Origin: Tetraselmis striata
Taxonomy: Eukaryota; Chlorophyta; Chlorodendrophyceae; Chlorodendrales; Chlorodendraceae
Direction of reading: 5' to 3'
Assembly: GCA_006384855.1 (NCBI GenBank)
Contig: VCJN01003357.1
Span: 1 to 64,000, forward strand
Length of the DNA: 64,000 bases
Shown here: in pieces, positions 1 to 12,283 of the stretch
How the letters are laid out: each line of letters starts with the position of its first letter
Numbering within the stretch: the first letter of the stretch is position 1
Notes under the pieces: generated by a model
Told to the model about the DNA's origin: nothing
Databases searched by the model: none
Seen by the model: only the letters and a program-made list of their open reading frames with translations
Program-made: the position numbers and the translations under genes

Positions 1-15
1 TAATTCACACCAGTC
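1..15 (+). mobile_element. Extreme 3' tail of a LINE-1-family copy lying left of the window
   Basis: The first bases match the last bases of the LINE-1 family defined by the copies at 40160-42117 and 48110-50070 (tail GTAATTCACACC). The orientation is plus, so the body of the element would lie outside the window. A GTACC-rich stretch follows, as next to other tails of this family. Confidence 0.35.
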
Positions 16-206
16 TCGGTACCCATACATAATCGCTGGCTGTACCCCGCCGTACCCATACTCGTGTAGGTAGCACCACGGCTGGTGTGTCATTGCTCTT
101 GTACTACGTATATAATGGTGCGAAGTACTTGTAAAGTGCTAACTAGGAACGAATCCACCGCAAGAAGCAGTAATCCTTACGGGTAGGAGATCAACACATA
201 ACTAGC

Positions 207-257
207 TTGCTGTTAGTTCTGTTTGTAGTGCGCTTTCGTGAAAGCCCTAATGTAATA
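207..257 (+). repeat. Short retroposon-like tail, copy 1 of 3
   Basis: A stretch beginning TTGCTGTTAGTTCTGT and ending in TAATGTAATAAAC recurs at 2857-2915 (plus) and 22977-23042 (minus). The third copy ends in a (TAA)n-like run. A shared 3' end with an A/T-rich simple tail suggests a retroposon family. No coding sequence is attached to any of the copies. Confidence 0.45.
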
Positions 258-451
258 AACACATAACGAGCTTAAATAAAGCAGTTAAAATAAAGCTTAA
301 ATAAGTAATAAAACCGTCCACGAATAACCCGCCGCACGCGCGCGCGCGGTGCTTAGCAACTACTCGTACTACCCCCGTAGCTCGTACTATTACGAGTATC
401 ATCATATATATCCGCAACATGGACACGCGTACAGCCTCATCCAATGGGTAT

Positions 452-621
452 CGGTACTGGTGTGACTTCCAAAAAAAGCATGTAACAAATCAGCAGCAAA
501 AAACAGTTCAAAAAGATCGACACAAGCAGCCGCTTAAATACGGCCCGCATCCGCCCGCACGAGGCGGGATGGATGAGTGACGTGCGCCCGATAGCGACTA
601 TTGAGAGTCCGGTAGCGACTA
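452..621 (-). mobile_element. LINE-1-family 3' tail fragment
   Basis: The segment resembles the 3' untranslated tail of the LINE-1 copies at 40160 and 48110: a GTGTGA-type end, an A-rich stretch, then the GCGGGATGGATGAGTGA block. It is abruptly followed by a second tail of the same family. Two copies of the 9-mer TAGCGACTA (592-600 and 613-621) lie at its right edge. Confidence 0.55.
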
Positions 622-1356
622 GTGGTGTGAATACAAAATAGCCAGAAACAAATCCGCCGATAAAGCAGCACTAACTAAAGATCAACAAAGCAAGCCGGCT
701 GGAAGCGGATCGCATCCCGCATAAGGCGGGATGGATGAGTGATGCGCGCACGGTTCAAAGTCCGGGCCACGTGTGCAAGTGTGTGCGAGGGTGATCCACG
801 GACGTGTTGTGCAGCTTCGGCAACGGGATGGCGGACGAATTTCCGCCGTCTGTTGAGGCAACGAGCACGCTCTCGAGCCGCCACCAAGCTCAGGACTCCG
901 AAGAATTCTCTTGTGAGAAAGGCCTCTTGGTGAGCCCGGGTGGTGCACCGAGTGCCCCGCGATGAGAGGGCACCCCGATCCACGGCATGGCATGCGAAAG
1001 CACCGCGCACAGTGCAGCGCACTTCCGCCTTGCTCACCTCACCGCCCATTGTGCGGAATACCATGCCGTGTACTCCGACATGTCCATGATATCTCGAAGA
1101 GGGCCCTTTTGTCCCGGCTCGGTGTTGTACCACGCCGCATCCCGCACCGCCGATCGACCTCCATGATAAGTCGCCCAACCGCACCACAACCGAAGCGAGC
1201 GCTCAAACCGATCCACGGCCGTGGCCCGGGGCACCGCATTCTACATAACCCCGTACCTCATAGTCTTGCTTGAAGTAGTTCTCCAGGAGTACTCCAGGAG
1301 CGTGGGCTTCAAGCTCCCCGTCGCGTCGTTGAACCCGTGGAGGGAGAGCTCTCACT
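622..1356 (-). mobile_element. LINE-1-family fragment, 5'-truncated and degenerate
   Basis: On the minus strand this matches the 3' portion of the LINE-1 copies at 40160-42117 and 48110-50070. Shared protein-level stretches include VDRFERSL and ADRGALSSRGTRC. Similarity stops near 1356. The fragment is broken. No reverse transcriptase catalytic motif is present; only the region downstream of such a domain is expected here. Confidence 0.6.
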
Positions 1357-1956
1357 ATGAAGCCGAGAATTGTACGGGTACGGGTACCCATTGGGTGTAT
1401 CGGCGCATGACTACTCGGTGCTACATATTTGCTACGATTTGATTTCTTTATACGTTGTTTGCATCTTTTATTTTTTTGTTGCATTGAGGGCCAAAGGGGC
1501 CCGGCACGGATGATCCTAACGGTACCTACCTTGGCGCTACACTGGCAAGACATTACATTTGCACTTCCGGTTTTTCAAGCGACCCCCCCCCCCCCCCGCT
1601 AAGGCAAACAATCGACTACATGTAAAGAGCCAAACTGCTAACAAGCTACCATCAGTGCCACCATGATGGAGTGACATCAGTGGAACATCAAGCAACGCGC
1701 ACAACAACAAAGCAACACCAAATACGCTCTGATACTGCGCTTTGGTTCTGAAATGCTCGTTGTCATTGATATGCTTCCTTGGGGTTTATCATTGCAACAG
1801 CGATACGTGCAGCACGACGCGTATTATGATGCTCGGAAATGATGTAGCGACTATGTTGTACCAGTACTATCCCGCCCCGGTACTCTCAATTTGAATTATT
1901 CCTGGTCGAAACGCACATACGGATTGATGAAATGATGATACAAATATAGTAGCGAC
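1357..1956. other. Spacer without recognised gene
   Basis: No convincing coding exon was seen. A pure C run of 15 lies at 1583-1597 and two TAGCGACTA 9-mers lie at 1845-1853 and 1950-1958. The second abuts the SINE-like repeat that follows. Confidence 0.6.
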
Positions 1957-2103
1957 TAAAGTTCGCCCCGGGTCATCATCGGCGGAAGCCGCCCCAACTC
2001 GTGCGCCAACTGCCACTAGAACCCCAATCGTTGCCTCATTCGAACCCGAAGGGCTTATGCATCAACCGCCGGGTAAACCCGGGACACGGGCCGGACGATA
2101 TTG
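1957..2103 (-). mobile_element. SINE-like repeat, copy 1 of 4
   Basis: About 150 bp shared with 62959-63123, 63406-63562 and, more diverged, 36650-36818. Read on the minus strand, each copy has a TTCGAAT core resembling the pol III B box and ends in GGGGCGAACTTT. The copy at 63406-63562 is bounded by a 14-bp target-site duplication, which shows the family is mobile. Confidence 0.55.
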
Positions 2104-3589
2104 CCTTGAAATGACAATAAAGAATTGCCGCTATGCCGGGAACATGTGCCCGTAATCCGGACAGACGGTGTATAGGCAAGGCCAGCCAACCTATCCGCGC
2201 GTCGGCCCATTTTTTCAGGTCCTCATTCAAGTCGCGACTACGCCGATACCGAATCATCACTGAGTCGTTATTACAAGATGAGACAGCACCGGATACGAAA
2301 TTTGAAGTGATGATTAAGCTTTCACGACTTGGCCGGTCTCGAGCCGCCGACATACATATTCGTAGCTACTCGCTCCATTGAGCGCTCCAGTCAGTCTAAG
2401 TTCCCCGGTCAGATGGTCGGATCGACCAGGGAACTTGTACAAACAGGGTGTAAAGGCGGCAGTGAAATGATTATACCCGTCTCATCAACATGGCACATGC
2501 AAACAACGTTCTTGGCGGGGTCGCGGCGACGCGCGGCACGTGATGGTGCTCCAACGCCTGCGTCGCGTCGCTCGTCGGCTTGTGTTGCTATGACCCGGCC
2601 AGGTCATTGGCTGCAAGCGTACTCGCCGCGGCTGATGGCCTACCCCGGGGCGGTGGTTCCCATTGGTTTCATGTTTCCCTTTCGGTCTTATTTTTGGTCC
2701 TTCCTTGGCTGCAGTGCTTCCCTTGACCCTTTGGTTCGTGTCAGCTTCGTGGTTCGTTCGTGGTTCCCTTGGCTCTTCCTTGGTTCTTGGCCCCTTGGCC
2801 TCCTGCTCGGCTTGGTTTCATGCTTATGTCTCTCTTTTGCTGGCAACCTTTCATAGTTGCTGTTAGTTTTGTCTGTAGTGCGCATATGGTTAAGCACTGA
2901 TGTAATATAATAATTATACCCGCCGGGCTTCATTATACAGGATTTAACTACAGGATGCCTATTGATACTTGTTGGTGTCCAGCATTTATATTGATGTCCA
3001 CTGGTGATATGTCGCTAGTTGCGGTTGGGGGTTGCGGTCGCTTAAAACCGGAATACTGTCATGCTGAATTTATTTCGTCGACACACCCTCACGCGCTGAT
3101 TAAAAAAATGTCTGATGTTTACCCTTCGCGTCGCGAAATGCTGACGATGCGGGGAATACCGGAGCTACCTCATAAGATTAGTAGCGACTATATGCGCGAG
3201 GCGAAGAGACACGGTGCGCTTGAATGGTTACATGCACAACGTGCAGTATGCCATATGGAGCAGCGGGTAATGCTGCGGAATTGGCTAGGCTAGGGCGGAC
3301 AACTTGGGAGCACAACGCCTGAGGACGTCGTCTAAGGCAACTTATTATGAGGGGTCGCTGACCATTTTCCATCGTTTCTTCGAGGCCAGAGGTGTATCAC
3401 CCCTTCTTGCAACGGTGAAACAGTTGCGAACATTTACTGCTCACGGCATCTGTGAGCTACACAAATGTGTTGCCCCCCTTGTCAAGCATCAAGTGTAGAT
3501 TGGCCCGTGATCAGCCGTGGCCGTCGTTTCCGGCCGCGCCCTTCCATGTGCCATCGCTAGGCTCCCGCACCACCTCGTAACTGTATTGT
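2104..3589. other. Spacer without recognised gene
   Basis: Open frames here are not supported by similarity or by a coding-like composition. The stretch 2680-2830 is rich in TTCCTTGG/GGTTC words. A second copy of the TTGCTGTTAG tail lies at 2857-2915 and a TAGCGACTA 9-mer at 3182-3190. Confidence 0.55.
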
Positions 3590-3713
3590 AATATCTGTAT
3601 TGTCCTTTAATCTTACCGCCAGGATAATGACACTCGTATGTAGTCATTCCAATATATCTGTATTATCCTTTAATCTTACCGCCAGGATAATGACACTCGT
3701 ATGTAGTCATTCC
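3590..3713. repeat. Two-copy tandem repeat, about 62-bp unit
   Basis: The unit starting AATATCTGTATTGTCC and ending GTAGTCATTCC is present twice back to back (3590-3650 and 3651-3713) with two added bases and one substitution. It is a local duplication of unknown role. Confidence 0.85.
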
Positions 3714-3976
3714 GTGACATACTCGTAATAATCTGCATCATGCGCATATCACTCATCATCACGACGCATCATCATCGCAGGAGTATCCGGGGTATGCCTC
3801 TATAGAAGCCCGACAATCTCGCTGCGCTTTGGCCTAATCCGCGATAGCGCGCGCGGCAGTGCCAGTGAGCGGGCGCGCGGCTGTGAGCGGCGAGGCGCGC
3901 GGCAGCGGGCGGCTGGAGTAAATTATTTACTTCCGGTTTCGGCCGGGACCGCCACGGCGGCCGGCCTGCTGCTCGC

Positions 3977-5211
3977 GGGTGGAGGCTACGGCGGCATGGC
4001 GGCCGCCCTGCTACCCGAACGCCCCACCGCCCGCCCTGACCCTGGCACCACCCCGCCCCCGGGCCGGCACTCCTGCCGCCGGTTTGGCGGGCTGCTTGAC
4101 CTTCTTGGCCGGGGGCTCCGGGCTACTGCCCTCGTCGACGTTGTCGCCGGGGTTGCTTGCGTGGCGGCCAGGTTCTTGACCGCGTTGGTGTTACTGTGCT
4201 TGATGATGCCGCCCGCCCTCTTCTGCTGCGGCGCAAGCACGCCCACCAAGCCGTGGAGCTTTGGCGACGCAACGGTGCCCGCCAGCGGCATGCAGCGACA
4301 CGACTTTGTTGCGTTGAACACTCGATACGATCAGCTTACCGCCAAACGTAGGGACTGGGCGGGGGTCTGACACAACAACTGTGAAAGTCAATATGCGTGT
4401 TGATTGCTTGTTGCGGCGGTGGCTATGTAATTGAATAAGTGCGAAAACAAACGCGACTCACCTGCGTCTTCCCAGTGCGGCGTCACCTCGCAAACCTCCT
4501 CCTCGCTCTTGAATATCACGTTAGAAGGGGGCACTTGCCGGCTTGGTAGTACATCCCCAGCTAGCTATGCTGCCAGGCCTCTGCAAGGTCGAGGGCTTTC
4601 GCGAGTCGGTCCTCGCTCGGCAATGGTCCATTCTTCCTACCTACTTGGCCGTCCTTGCCCTCATCCTGGAAGTAGTGCCGAGTGAGGTAGTTCCGCACGT
4701 TCCCTTGCTTCATGTACATCACAAGGTGCACTGTCAGCACAACCCATACGGATGGTCGCAATGGGGTTGGGAGGAAAGGGGGAGGGGGTGTACCCTCGGA
4801 ACACGGCCATGACGGTCTCCCTGGCGTAGATGTGGTTTGCGGCTATAAGCCGGCACGGTAGTTGAAGGTAGCGTAGTAGATCCGCTCGATGTACGGGGGC
4901 GCGGCAATGGGAAACCTCTGCGTTTTCTTCAGAGGGTAAGGGATCCCTGTCTGAGTGTCGCGCGGCCAACAATCGTCAAAGACAACCGACAGCACCACCT
5001 TGTCCTGAGCTGCAGGAGCAACAACGAAGGTGTTGGCACGGGGCGGTCAACGCATGTGAAATTCAAGTCCTCTACGCAGTCATGTCAGCCACCCGCCGAC
5101 TCACTGTACTTTTCAGGGTGGACTCTAGCTTTCGGCTCGTGAGAGTATGCCTGGGATGGACCGTCGACGGAGGCGTTCTTAACACTGGTGCTCATGTCAG
5201 ATCCTGCGGGC

Positions 5212-5242
<31 letters not shown>

Positions 5243-5678
5243 CTCGGGTGTTGGGTTCAAGATCTAGGCACGCGTCGCATCGGGTACGCACGAGGTAAAA
5301 TACAGCGTGTCAACACCCTGATCGGACACTTGAAAACCTGCCTCAAGCAGGTTCTTCTTCCCGGCTTCGTCGTATTGCTTTCGCTCAGCGCATTTTTCTA
5401 GTATGTCCGCGAAAGCAAAGCCGAACGCGTCCTCACCCTGGGGTTGCTATGGGTGAACACGGATATGGCTGTTGGTCGCTTGGCTGCACATCCAGCCTAA
5501 CGACTCGGCCCGTGCTGCACAGAGCACCGAGTGGTATGGTCAGGCCCTCAGGCCTCACAGCTTTGCCGTAGGGGGTGCCTGAAATTAGCTTGGCGTGGGT
5601 GGTCATGATGGAGGGTGTTGGGGGATGAGCAGTTGCGGTACTGTCTGGCGGGTGCGAGTGTGCGTCATGTAGGTGCAT
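3977..5678 (-). CDS. Unidentified multi-exon gene or transposon-borne coding region
   Basis: I do not recognise the product. Several minus-strand stretches look like exons: a Met start at 5678 (MHLHDAHSH), a block at about 5440-5290 containing FGFAFADILEKCAERKQYDE, a block after a CCGCAG acceptor near 5205 (MSTSVKNASVDG), one at about 5010-4850 (DKVVLSVVFDDCWP, then RIYYATFNYRA), one near 4700 (RNYLTRHYFQDEGKDG) and a Lys/Pro-rich end near 4080 (SPEPPAKKVKQPAKPA). A run of 29 G at 5214-5242 would be a C tract in sense and falls in a putative intron, as seen in ELP4. A TATA-like box sits 65-75 bp upstream of the proposed start. The exon joins are not resolved and frames do not connect cleanly, so this may be decayed or belong to the neighbouring transposon. 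Confidence 0.35.
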
Positions 5679-5742
5679 CTGATGCTTTCAAATTAACTTA
5701 GTCCGGCGCCGCGCCTGGACGACTTCTCATCGCGCCCCGCTG

Positions 5743-5753
5743 TTATATATAGC
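5743..5753 (-). promoter_or_regulatory. TATA-like box upstream of the 5678 start
   Basis: On the minus strand the sequence reads CTATATATAAC, 65-75 bp upstream of the putative start codon at 5678. The spacing resembles the TATA boxes of the ELIP genes in this window. Confidence 0.4.
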
Positions 5754-6062
5754 GCACTACTCCGGCTTGCCGCGTATCCGTAGCGTAATATCCCGTATAT
5801 ATATCGTATATAGCGTTAACATGAGGACACATTCGACACACATTTTCTATAGAATCTTACTTCGGCCGTAGGTACCTCTTAATGGGGAATGGGTCGCGAT
5901 ATCTGGCGTATCCCGCTTTTTTTTTAAGTCGAATGTGCGCGTTTGCACAAGCCCAAACAGTGAGACAAGCGGCTGACTACGTAGTCAGGGCTGCCCACGA
6001 ATTGCAGTGCCGCAAGGGGCCGGTTGGCTCACGATGCAAAAGGAAATGTCGGTTTCTCCCAG

Positions 6063-9000
6063 CTAATTTTCCTCCCACGACTCCCGGCTTCTCCCGTAGG
6101 CGAATGATAAACACCCCCCGAATCTACCAATTCCTTCTAGCCAATCTCTGTCTTGACGAGCTGCCGCCGATACACTCGATCCGGATCGGCCTCCGCGACG
6201 TCTTCCCTGTCGTAGAGCAGGCCGTGCTCTACCCATGGCTCGCCGGTCCCCCGGGTGCACGTAGATGTTCACCAGGTCGGCGTACACAGTCACCTTGGTG
6301 AAGGTAGTTATACCCAACTCTTGATCGTGTCATATCTCCGCCTCCTCGTCCTCGAAGACAGTTGCCAGCTCGTCTTCACCGCGCAGGTTGAACTTGTAGA
6401 GTCGATCAGTCTCGTCCGTCACATCAAGCTGATTCCAGAAAGCGATGCTGCCTAATGCTTGCAATAGGTCCTCCTCCGTTCCCAACTGCTCTAGCTCGAG
6501 GTGCCGTCGCTCTGCGTCCTCGGCGGAGGTAGGTTTTTGCTTCTTGATGAGCTCCATCCTCCCATCCCTGACCACTTGGGCATGGTGTTAAAGATCACTA
6601 ACCTTCACGGTGCCGACATACTCCCAAAAGTCTTTGACTACCCCCAACACTAGTGCATGTGCTATCGGCAGCGGCCTGAATTCAACATAGCTTATATACA
6701 GCAGCCATCGCACAAATGGAGACATGCCCAAAGTGCCGGCTATTGTCTGCACGATGCGCCATGCGCCGGCCTCCAATGCCAGCTACCGCATATCTACGCT
6801 GGAGAGCTGCAAGTGGGCATAATCCTCGCAGTAGGCAATGCTGGGTTCGTAGTCATCGTCGGCTGTCTTTCCGTGCGATGCGTCCATCTCCACCATGTGC
6901 ACGCCGTATGTATAGCCGTCGCAGTAAGGGGCGTCTCGACGGCAGACTCCGAAGTAGTACTTGCATGCACCCGAAGCCGCCCATGTATGATCAACATCAT
7001 GTAGAGCAGTAATACGATACGATATCTGCAAGCACACACATACCGCATGCACAGTCATACCTTTTTTCTTATCCCTGCCCTTTGTACTCTGTAGCAGACA
7101 GTAGGAGCAACCGTGCCACGATGTAACTCCATCACGCTTATTCATAGCCTTGAAGCGTCCATGCATGTCAGCAAAGAAGACGCCAATGCATATTTGTAGT
7201 CCATCACCCCACATCGTACATGTCAGTGTTTTATACAAGCAGCAGCCAATCGTAGGCCATCATGCCTAGCACTTTAGGTTGACAGTGGGTGCACACATGA
7301 TGATCGATGCAAGTCACGGCGCGCTCTGGACTTCTTGCCATCGCTGTCAGTCACCTCATACACATCCTGAGCAGTTAGTGCGCCCTCCGCGCTCTGCGTT
7401 TTGGCAATTGCCTTGAGTGTCTCCTCCACATATATGTCAATGTGCTTTGGTGCAAAGGCCCATGGGATGATGATGAACACCTTCATGTTGCGCTTATCCC
7501 CTTGATTTGATGATGGCATGTCTTGACACCTGCAGTAGTAATAGGCCACACCGCACTACTACAGGTCAAAAGCACCCAAATATAATTATACTCATACATC
7601 TCGCAGCATATAACAACACTGGGGTACGAACCTAATGCCAGATATCCAGCGAAAGCATGCTTTGCTGTAGTGCAGCTCCACCCCATCTCCACATAAATCA
7701 TACTACACCCCGTTGTCTTTGAGCTGAAACTGCCCGTTGGTGGCCTTGCAGGCTTCCGAGTTCTAAAACCCATTGATAGATTGGTCTCGGCATGTGCCTC
7801 TGCGCACAGCCCATTCCTCATCCCAACAAAATTGCTTCACCACATGCAGCGTGTTTCGTGCAACAGCAACAAGAACCCAATTAGGCTTTGCGCTGACAAT
7901 AACGCTGCCGATTGTTTTACAGTCCCCTAGTCCGGTTTTCGTGGATGGGTATTTCTCTGGCAATGCGCGAGTGGGAGGATGGCACCGGCGGGGGCGTGGC
8001 ACCCACCCGCAGCCAACCAGACCGCGCAGCTAGGACTAACCCCCGCTACCCGAACCACGACGGCACCATGTTCCTGGACCTCTCCTCGGATGAGGACTAG
8101 GACGTGGGGGGTAGTGGGCCGGAGTGGGAGTACGAGGGGAGCGACGACGAGGACGATTTGGAGCTGTCCCCGACTCCCGGGCGCGTCCTGACGCCCCCGG
8201 AGCGTCTCGTCAAGCACGGCACCGTCGAGCGCGGTGCCGCTTACTGTTTGCCGTGCCTCGCAGAGGCGAAGGCCTTCAACATCACGGACGTCGATGGCGG
8301 GCAGCCCACCGGCCTGCTCTAGCTACAACTGAGCGCCGCAACGTGCATGTGCGATGGCGGTGGGGTTGGGTTGGGTGGTTGATATTTACAATTAACTAGA
8401 AATGCTAGTCGTACTCGCTACATGCCATTCTAACTTTTTTGTTGCCGCCCCCGGCCCGCCCTTCAGGATACCGGTCGGCACGCTCTGCCGGCCGTGCAAG
8501 CAGGACGCCGGCAGTCACCCACGCTCTCCCACCCCAAGGCAGTTAGACGGTCGGAAGCCCCGGCGTGCCGATGGGACGGTAGGCAAGTAAGGCGGTGTTA
8601 GCAACACGGAGTCCCCCAACATGCTTAGGGTTGCCGGCATTCTTAAAGATGCCCATGCCGGCCATGAGAGAGAGCAGTGCAAGAGAGTGCGGTAGGTAAA
8701 GAAGATGCTTGCTGACAGGAAGGCGGCGGCCATGCGCTAGCCGCGCGCTGTAATCTTTTCACTACATATCTCAAACATTGCATCGCAATTGTCATGAAAA
8801 AGCTATGACATTGTTTCTATGAGGGGAAAGGGCTGCGGTGCTGCGGCTCCCGTGGGCGCAGCCCGCTTGGTGCCCGGGAAGAGGAGGGGGCCAACGAGGG
8901 GGGGGGGGGGGGGGCGGGGGGGCTCTACGTGGGCGTAGCGCGCTTCTTGCCATGTGGGCCACGCTTCGGTCGCTCTGGTGTGGGCAGCTCATGTTAGTGG

Positions 9001-11425
9001 CTTTCATGAATTGTCATGTAACCAAGGACCTCCCCCTACCCTGAACTCTGGGTGCCTAGCAGCGCCCCTTTGGTAGGCAGTCTTTATGACCAAGTGAGCG
9101 TGCTCAGACCCGTGACAATCACAGTTCGGCAGGTCGCCATACTAGCTGATGTACTCAGGGATATGGCACTGCAAAATGTGGCAGTACACGGTGGCAGCAT
9201 CATTCTCACCTGGATCATTCACAAATGCTTGCACAAATTTCTCTACCACCTGCTTGACATGTTGTGCATGTGCAGAGGTGGCAGCTGGGCGGTGCCAAGT
9301 GCGCGAGCGCGGCTAGTTGGGTCCACGGGCTCCAGCAGCAGCTCCCCGAGCTGCTTGCAGATTTCCAATGCGGTCTGCACCTTCACATCATCGGAGGCGC
9401 TTACCGTTGGGTAAGTCAGGCCCGCCGTGATGCGGAGGTTGATGTGCAGGAGATCACGTATCTTATGCTTCGCTTAGATGTGTAGCAGTGGGGGCTTGAG
9501 GTACCTGCAATATGCATATAGTTATAAACAATCAGCAACATAGTATTGCCAATCAGCATAAAACATATTGATACATCTGCAAACGCTGCAAAACAATTCG
9601 AGATAACATACCTCTCCGCAGCATGCAGCCTTGCAAATTCCCTTAGTTCGATCTTGATTGATCTTCTGTGGGGGGACATCGCGGATCATCTTCTTGCAGC
9701 ACGGGCACGTGTATGCCTTATCCACGATGCCCTTTACAAAATTGTGAGACGCGCATGCATGCCGGCTAGATCCTTGTCCTTTTTACCGCCCGGGCTGGCT
9801 GCTCGGCGCGCTGCACCGCCTCGCCCTCACAGAGTTGCATCGCCTCAGCATGCAGCTCAGCGAGCTGTTCCTCCACGCGTGCGAGCTGTTGCTCCTGTGT
9901 TGTTGATTGTGCGGCCGCTAGGTGCGACTCCAACGAGGTGACCGCGCCATCGCGCCCGGCGTGGGGCGGGCAGCGTAGCGCCGTGGCCCACGCGCAGTGC
10001 TGACGAAGCGCCCAGCGCGCGCCGCGTTCGAGGCCTCGTCCTTGCCTTGTCGGGTCGAGGCCGTCTACAACAATACTTGGTTCCTTTGTTACTCGCGTTT
10101 TGCGGGCGACGGGCGGGCGGGCTGTTGCCTCATGCCGCGTCCGCGGGCGATTCGGTACCCCAGACAACACCATCGGTCAAACCCTGTAACTACGAGTGCC
10201 CCCCCTTCCCCCCCGTCCCATGGGCCTCTTGCCATTCTCTTGGACTGACCGACGACCGACCTGGTGGCCGGCTCGTTGTGTGAATGGGCCATGTGGCAGG
10301 GATGGCATGGCACCACCCCCGGCGGTTGTGCCTGACGTCTTTGTATTGTCCGTGGTTTATTCGGAATCCGAACTACGGTGCGAGTTACCGTTGGAAGCGG
10401 CGTGCCTTCGGTAGCAGGTGTTTCAGCAGCAGCTTCGACAGCCTCTCGAACACCGCCGTCTTTATGTTGCGCTTCAGCTTCCACTTACGTAGATTGAGCG
10501 CGGCATCCATCAGGGTGGCGTCGGCACATGCGTACAATTAATAACGGCGTCTGTTGTGAAGGGGGTGGAGGAGCATGTGTTAGCAACGGACTAGTAGGCG
10601 CCACACATGGGGGAGGGGGAGTCGACACGATACAAGCTCACCTCTTCCCGTCGTCGTACTTCCCCCGAGCGCTGCTGGTCGCGGTACTGAAGTCATACCT
10701 CGCGGCAGCGTCTCTTTCACTGTCATTGTCGCTGCGGCTGTCATCAGAGGGTTGCCTTCCACAACCCCCGCGACAATGCCGTCGGCGTCGCTATCGGCGT
10801 CGAGAAGTTCGCGTAGCTCATGTCAGGTGCAGCACATGCGCGCAAACATCTAAATGAACGCGCGTGTATCCCTCATCTTCAGCAAATCATCGTTTGCACC
10901 TTGCCAGTGCGACATTCTTACCAATACCTAAACTATGGGGCAACAACGCGGGCAAGCATCCCCCGAAGGCACCGTCGGTGGGTGCGCAAGGGCCGCACCG
11001 TCGGTAGGTCGTCAATGGCGCCTTGATGCAATATGCGCGTGAAATCGCCAAGCTGCTCTGTCGTCATGTACAACGGTTGTATCTCCGACTCAATTAGCTC
11101 TTCCGAGTCGCCGTCGTCGTAGATCAACTTCATCACGAGCTCCCTATCCGCCGGGTCTGCGTCCTCGTTATCCCATCTCCAACCGACGACATCGATGTTG
11201 GATGATACACACGGGTGAATATCACAGGGCGGCGGTGGGCCTATGGCAAATGTAACGGGGCGTCAGGGTGGGCAACGTGGGGGGGGGGGGGGGGGGTCGA
11301 CTACCTGGCTGGCTGAGAAAGCTCTTCCGCGTCCCGAACGTCTTGCTGATGATAACGCCCACGTGAAGCTCGGCATTCTTTTCCTGCGCTTCCATGCTTG
11401 CTGCCATGCCAACATCAGACGACAC
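6063..11425 (-). mobile_element. CACTA (EnSpm)-like DNA transposon, Tnp2-type transposase region
   Basis: Minus-strand coding blocks occur in the order expected for Tnp2-type transposases. An N-terminal block at 11425-11330 (HVGVIISKTFGTRK) and one at about 11200-11030 (MKLIYDDGDSEELIESE) together resemble a Tudor-like fold. A block at 10530-10395 (NLRKWKLKRNIKTAVFERL, then LLLKHLLPK) resembles the helix preceding Tnp2. A Cys pair lies at 9720 (YTCPCCKKMI). At 7500-7300 FAPKHIDIYVEETLKAIAK matches the 'APKN.. YL.P' segment, and at 7238-7080 FADMHGRF followed by WHGCSYCLL matches the conserved 'D.P... GC..CL' block. More fragments run to 6063. C tracts in sense (G in plus) at 8899 and 11279 probably lie in introns. 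CACTA termini and a 3-bp target duplication were not found, so the element limits are uncertain. It looks decayed. Confidence 0.5.
8068..8600 (+). pseudogene. Acidic coding-like fragment with paired-Cys motifs, inside the CACTA-like region
   Basis: A plus-strand frame starts MFLDLSSDED, meets a stop, and continues in the same frame with an acidic stretch (EGSDDEDDLELSP) and YCLPCLAEAKAF up to 8322. Further right, a second piece carries GTLCRPCKQDAGSH. Two CxxC-type pairs suggest a small zinc-binding protein. It lies opposite to the transposase and could be the second gene of the element. The in-frame stop suggests it is broken. Function unknown. Confidence 0.3.
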
Positions 11426-12247
11426 CGAACGCCCCTACCCGCCGCTGGGTATTGCGGGGCTCGCTGATTCGTTTCGGGGACGAGACGAGAGTGGCGGAGA
11501 GGGCGGCGTGGACGATGGCGGCGGCGACGGTATCGACGCATCACCCGGCTCGCCCCGCGTTTTGGTCTGACCGGGTCCGGATGGAGCAGAGGCATGACGG
11601 ACGTACGGTGCAGTAGGAGCGCCACCACCACCGGCTGCGACAGGCGCGGCGGTGTCCGGAGGCTTGGCGCACGCCTCCGTCCATCTGTGATTGTCGTAGA
11701 AGTGAGTCCTCGAGGCAGAGGCGCCACTCGCGCGGCAACACATTCTCTTGGCCACCTCTTCCCAAATTCCCTCGGCAGCGGTCTAGCCCTCCTTGCCCTC
11801 GAAACACGGCGCCTGGAGTTTGCGACACCCCATGGCACACCATTACTTGGCGCCGGCGGCTCGCAGCGGCGGGGATGCTCACGCTGCTGCGATGCATGGT
11901 TAAGTGTCCGCAGGACTTGCAGCAATAATCCAGCCGGCGGTTTGAGACCTAGGCCGTTGGCCGTTGCGTCGTCACGGAGCTTGTGAGAAATCTTTTGAAA
12001 AACGTTTTTTTTCTCGACTGAAGCAACATCACCAAGCTTCGAAATCGTCGAGCTTGTTGACGTGGCTTCAGTCTAGATAAGCGGGACATATAGTCTGTTG
12101 TTCAGATTCAAGAACGACAACGGTGATGCAACGCAGTAGGTATGTCCTCTCCATTTCTGGCTTGGTTCTGAAGTCAATGAACCCTACCCGTGCTTCATCT
12201 TTGTCGAGTATCTCGGGCTACATCCACGCGTGGCTTTTCAACCCCGG

Positions 12248-12283
12248 GTATACGCAAGGAACACTAGTATTCCTTGCGTATAC
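12248..12283. repeat. Perfect inverted repeat, 14-bp arms
   Basis: GTATACGCAAGGAA and its exact complement are separated by 8 bases. In the second copy of the block the right arm is missing (near 16435-16455), so the hairpin is either gained in copy 1 or lost in copy 2. Confidence 0.85.

Noticed and set aside
3986-4391. Possible histone-like protein (Lys/Ala/Pro-rich frame)
   Set aside because: No histone fold segment can be aligned; treated as part of the unidentified 3977-5678 region.
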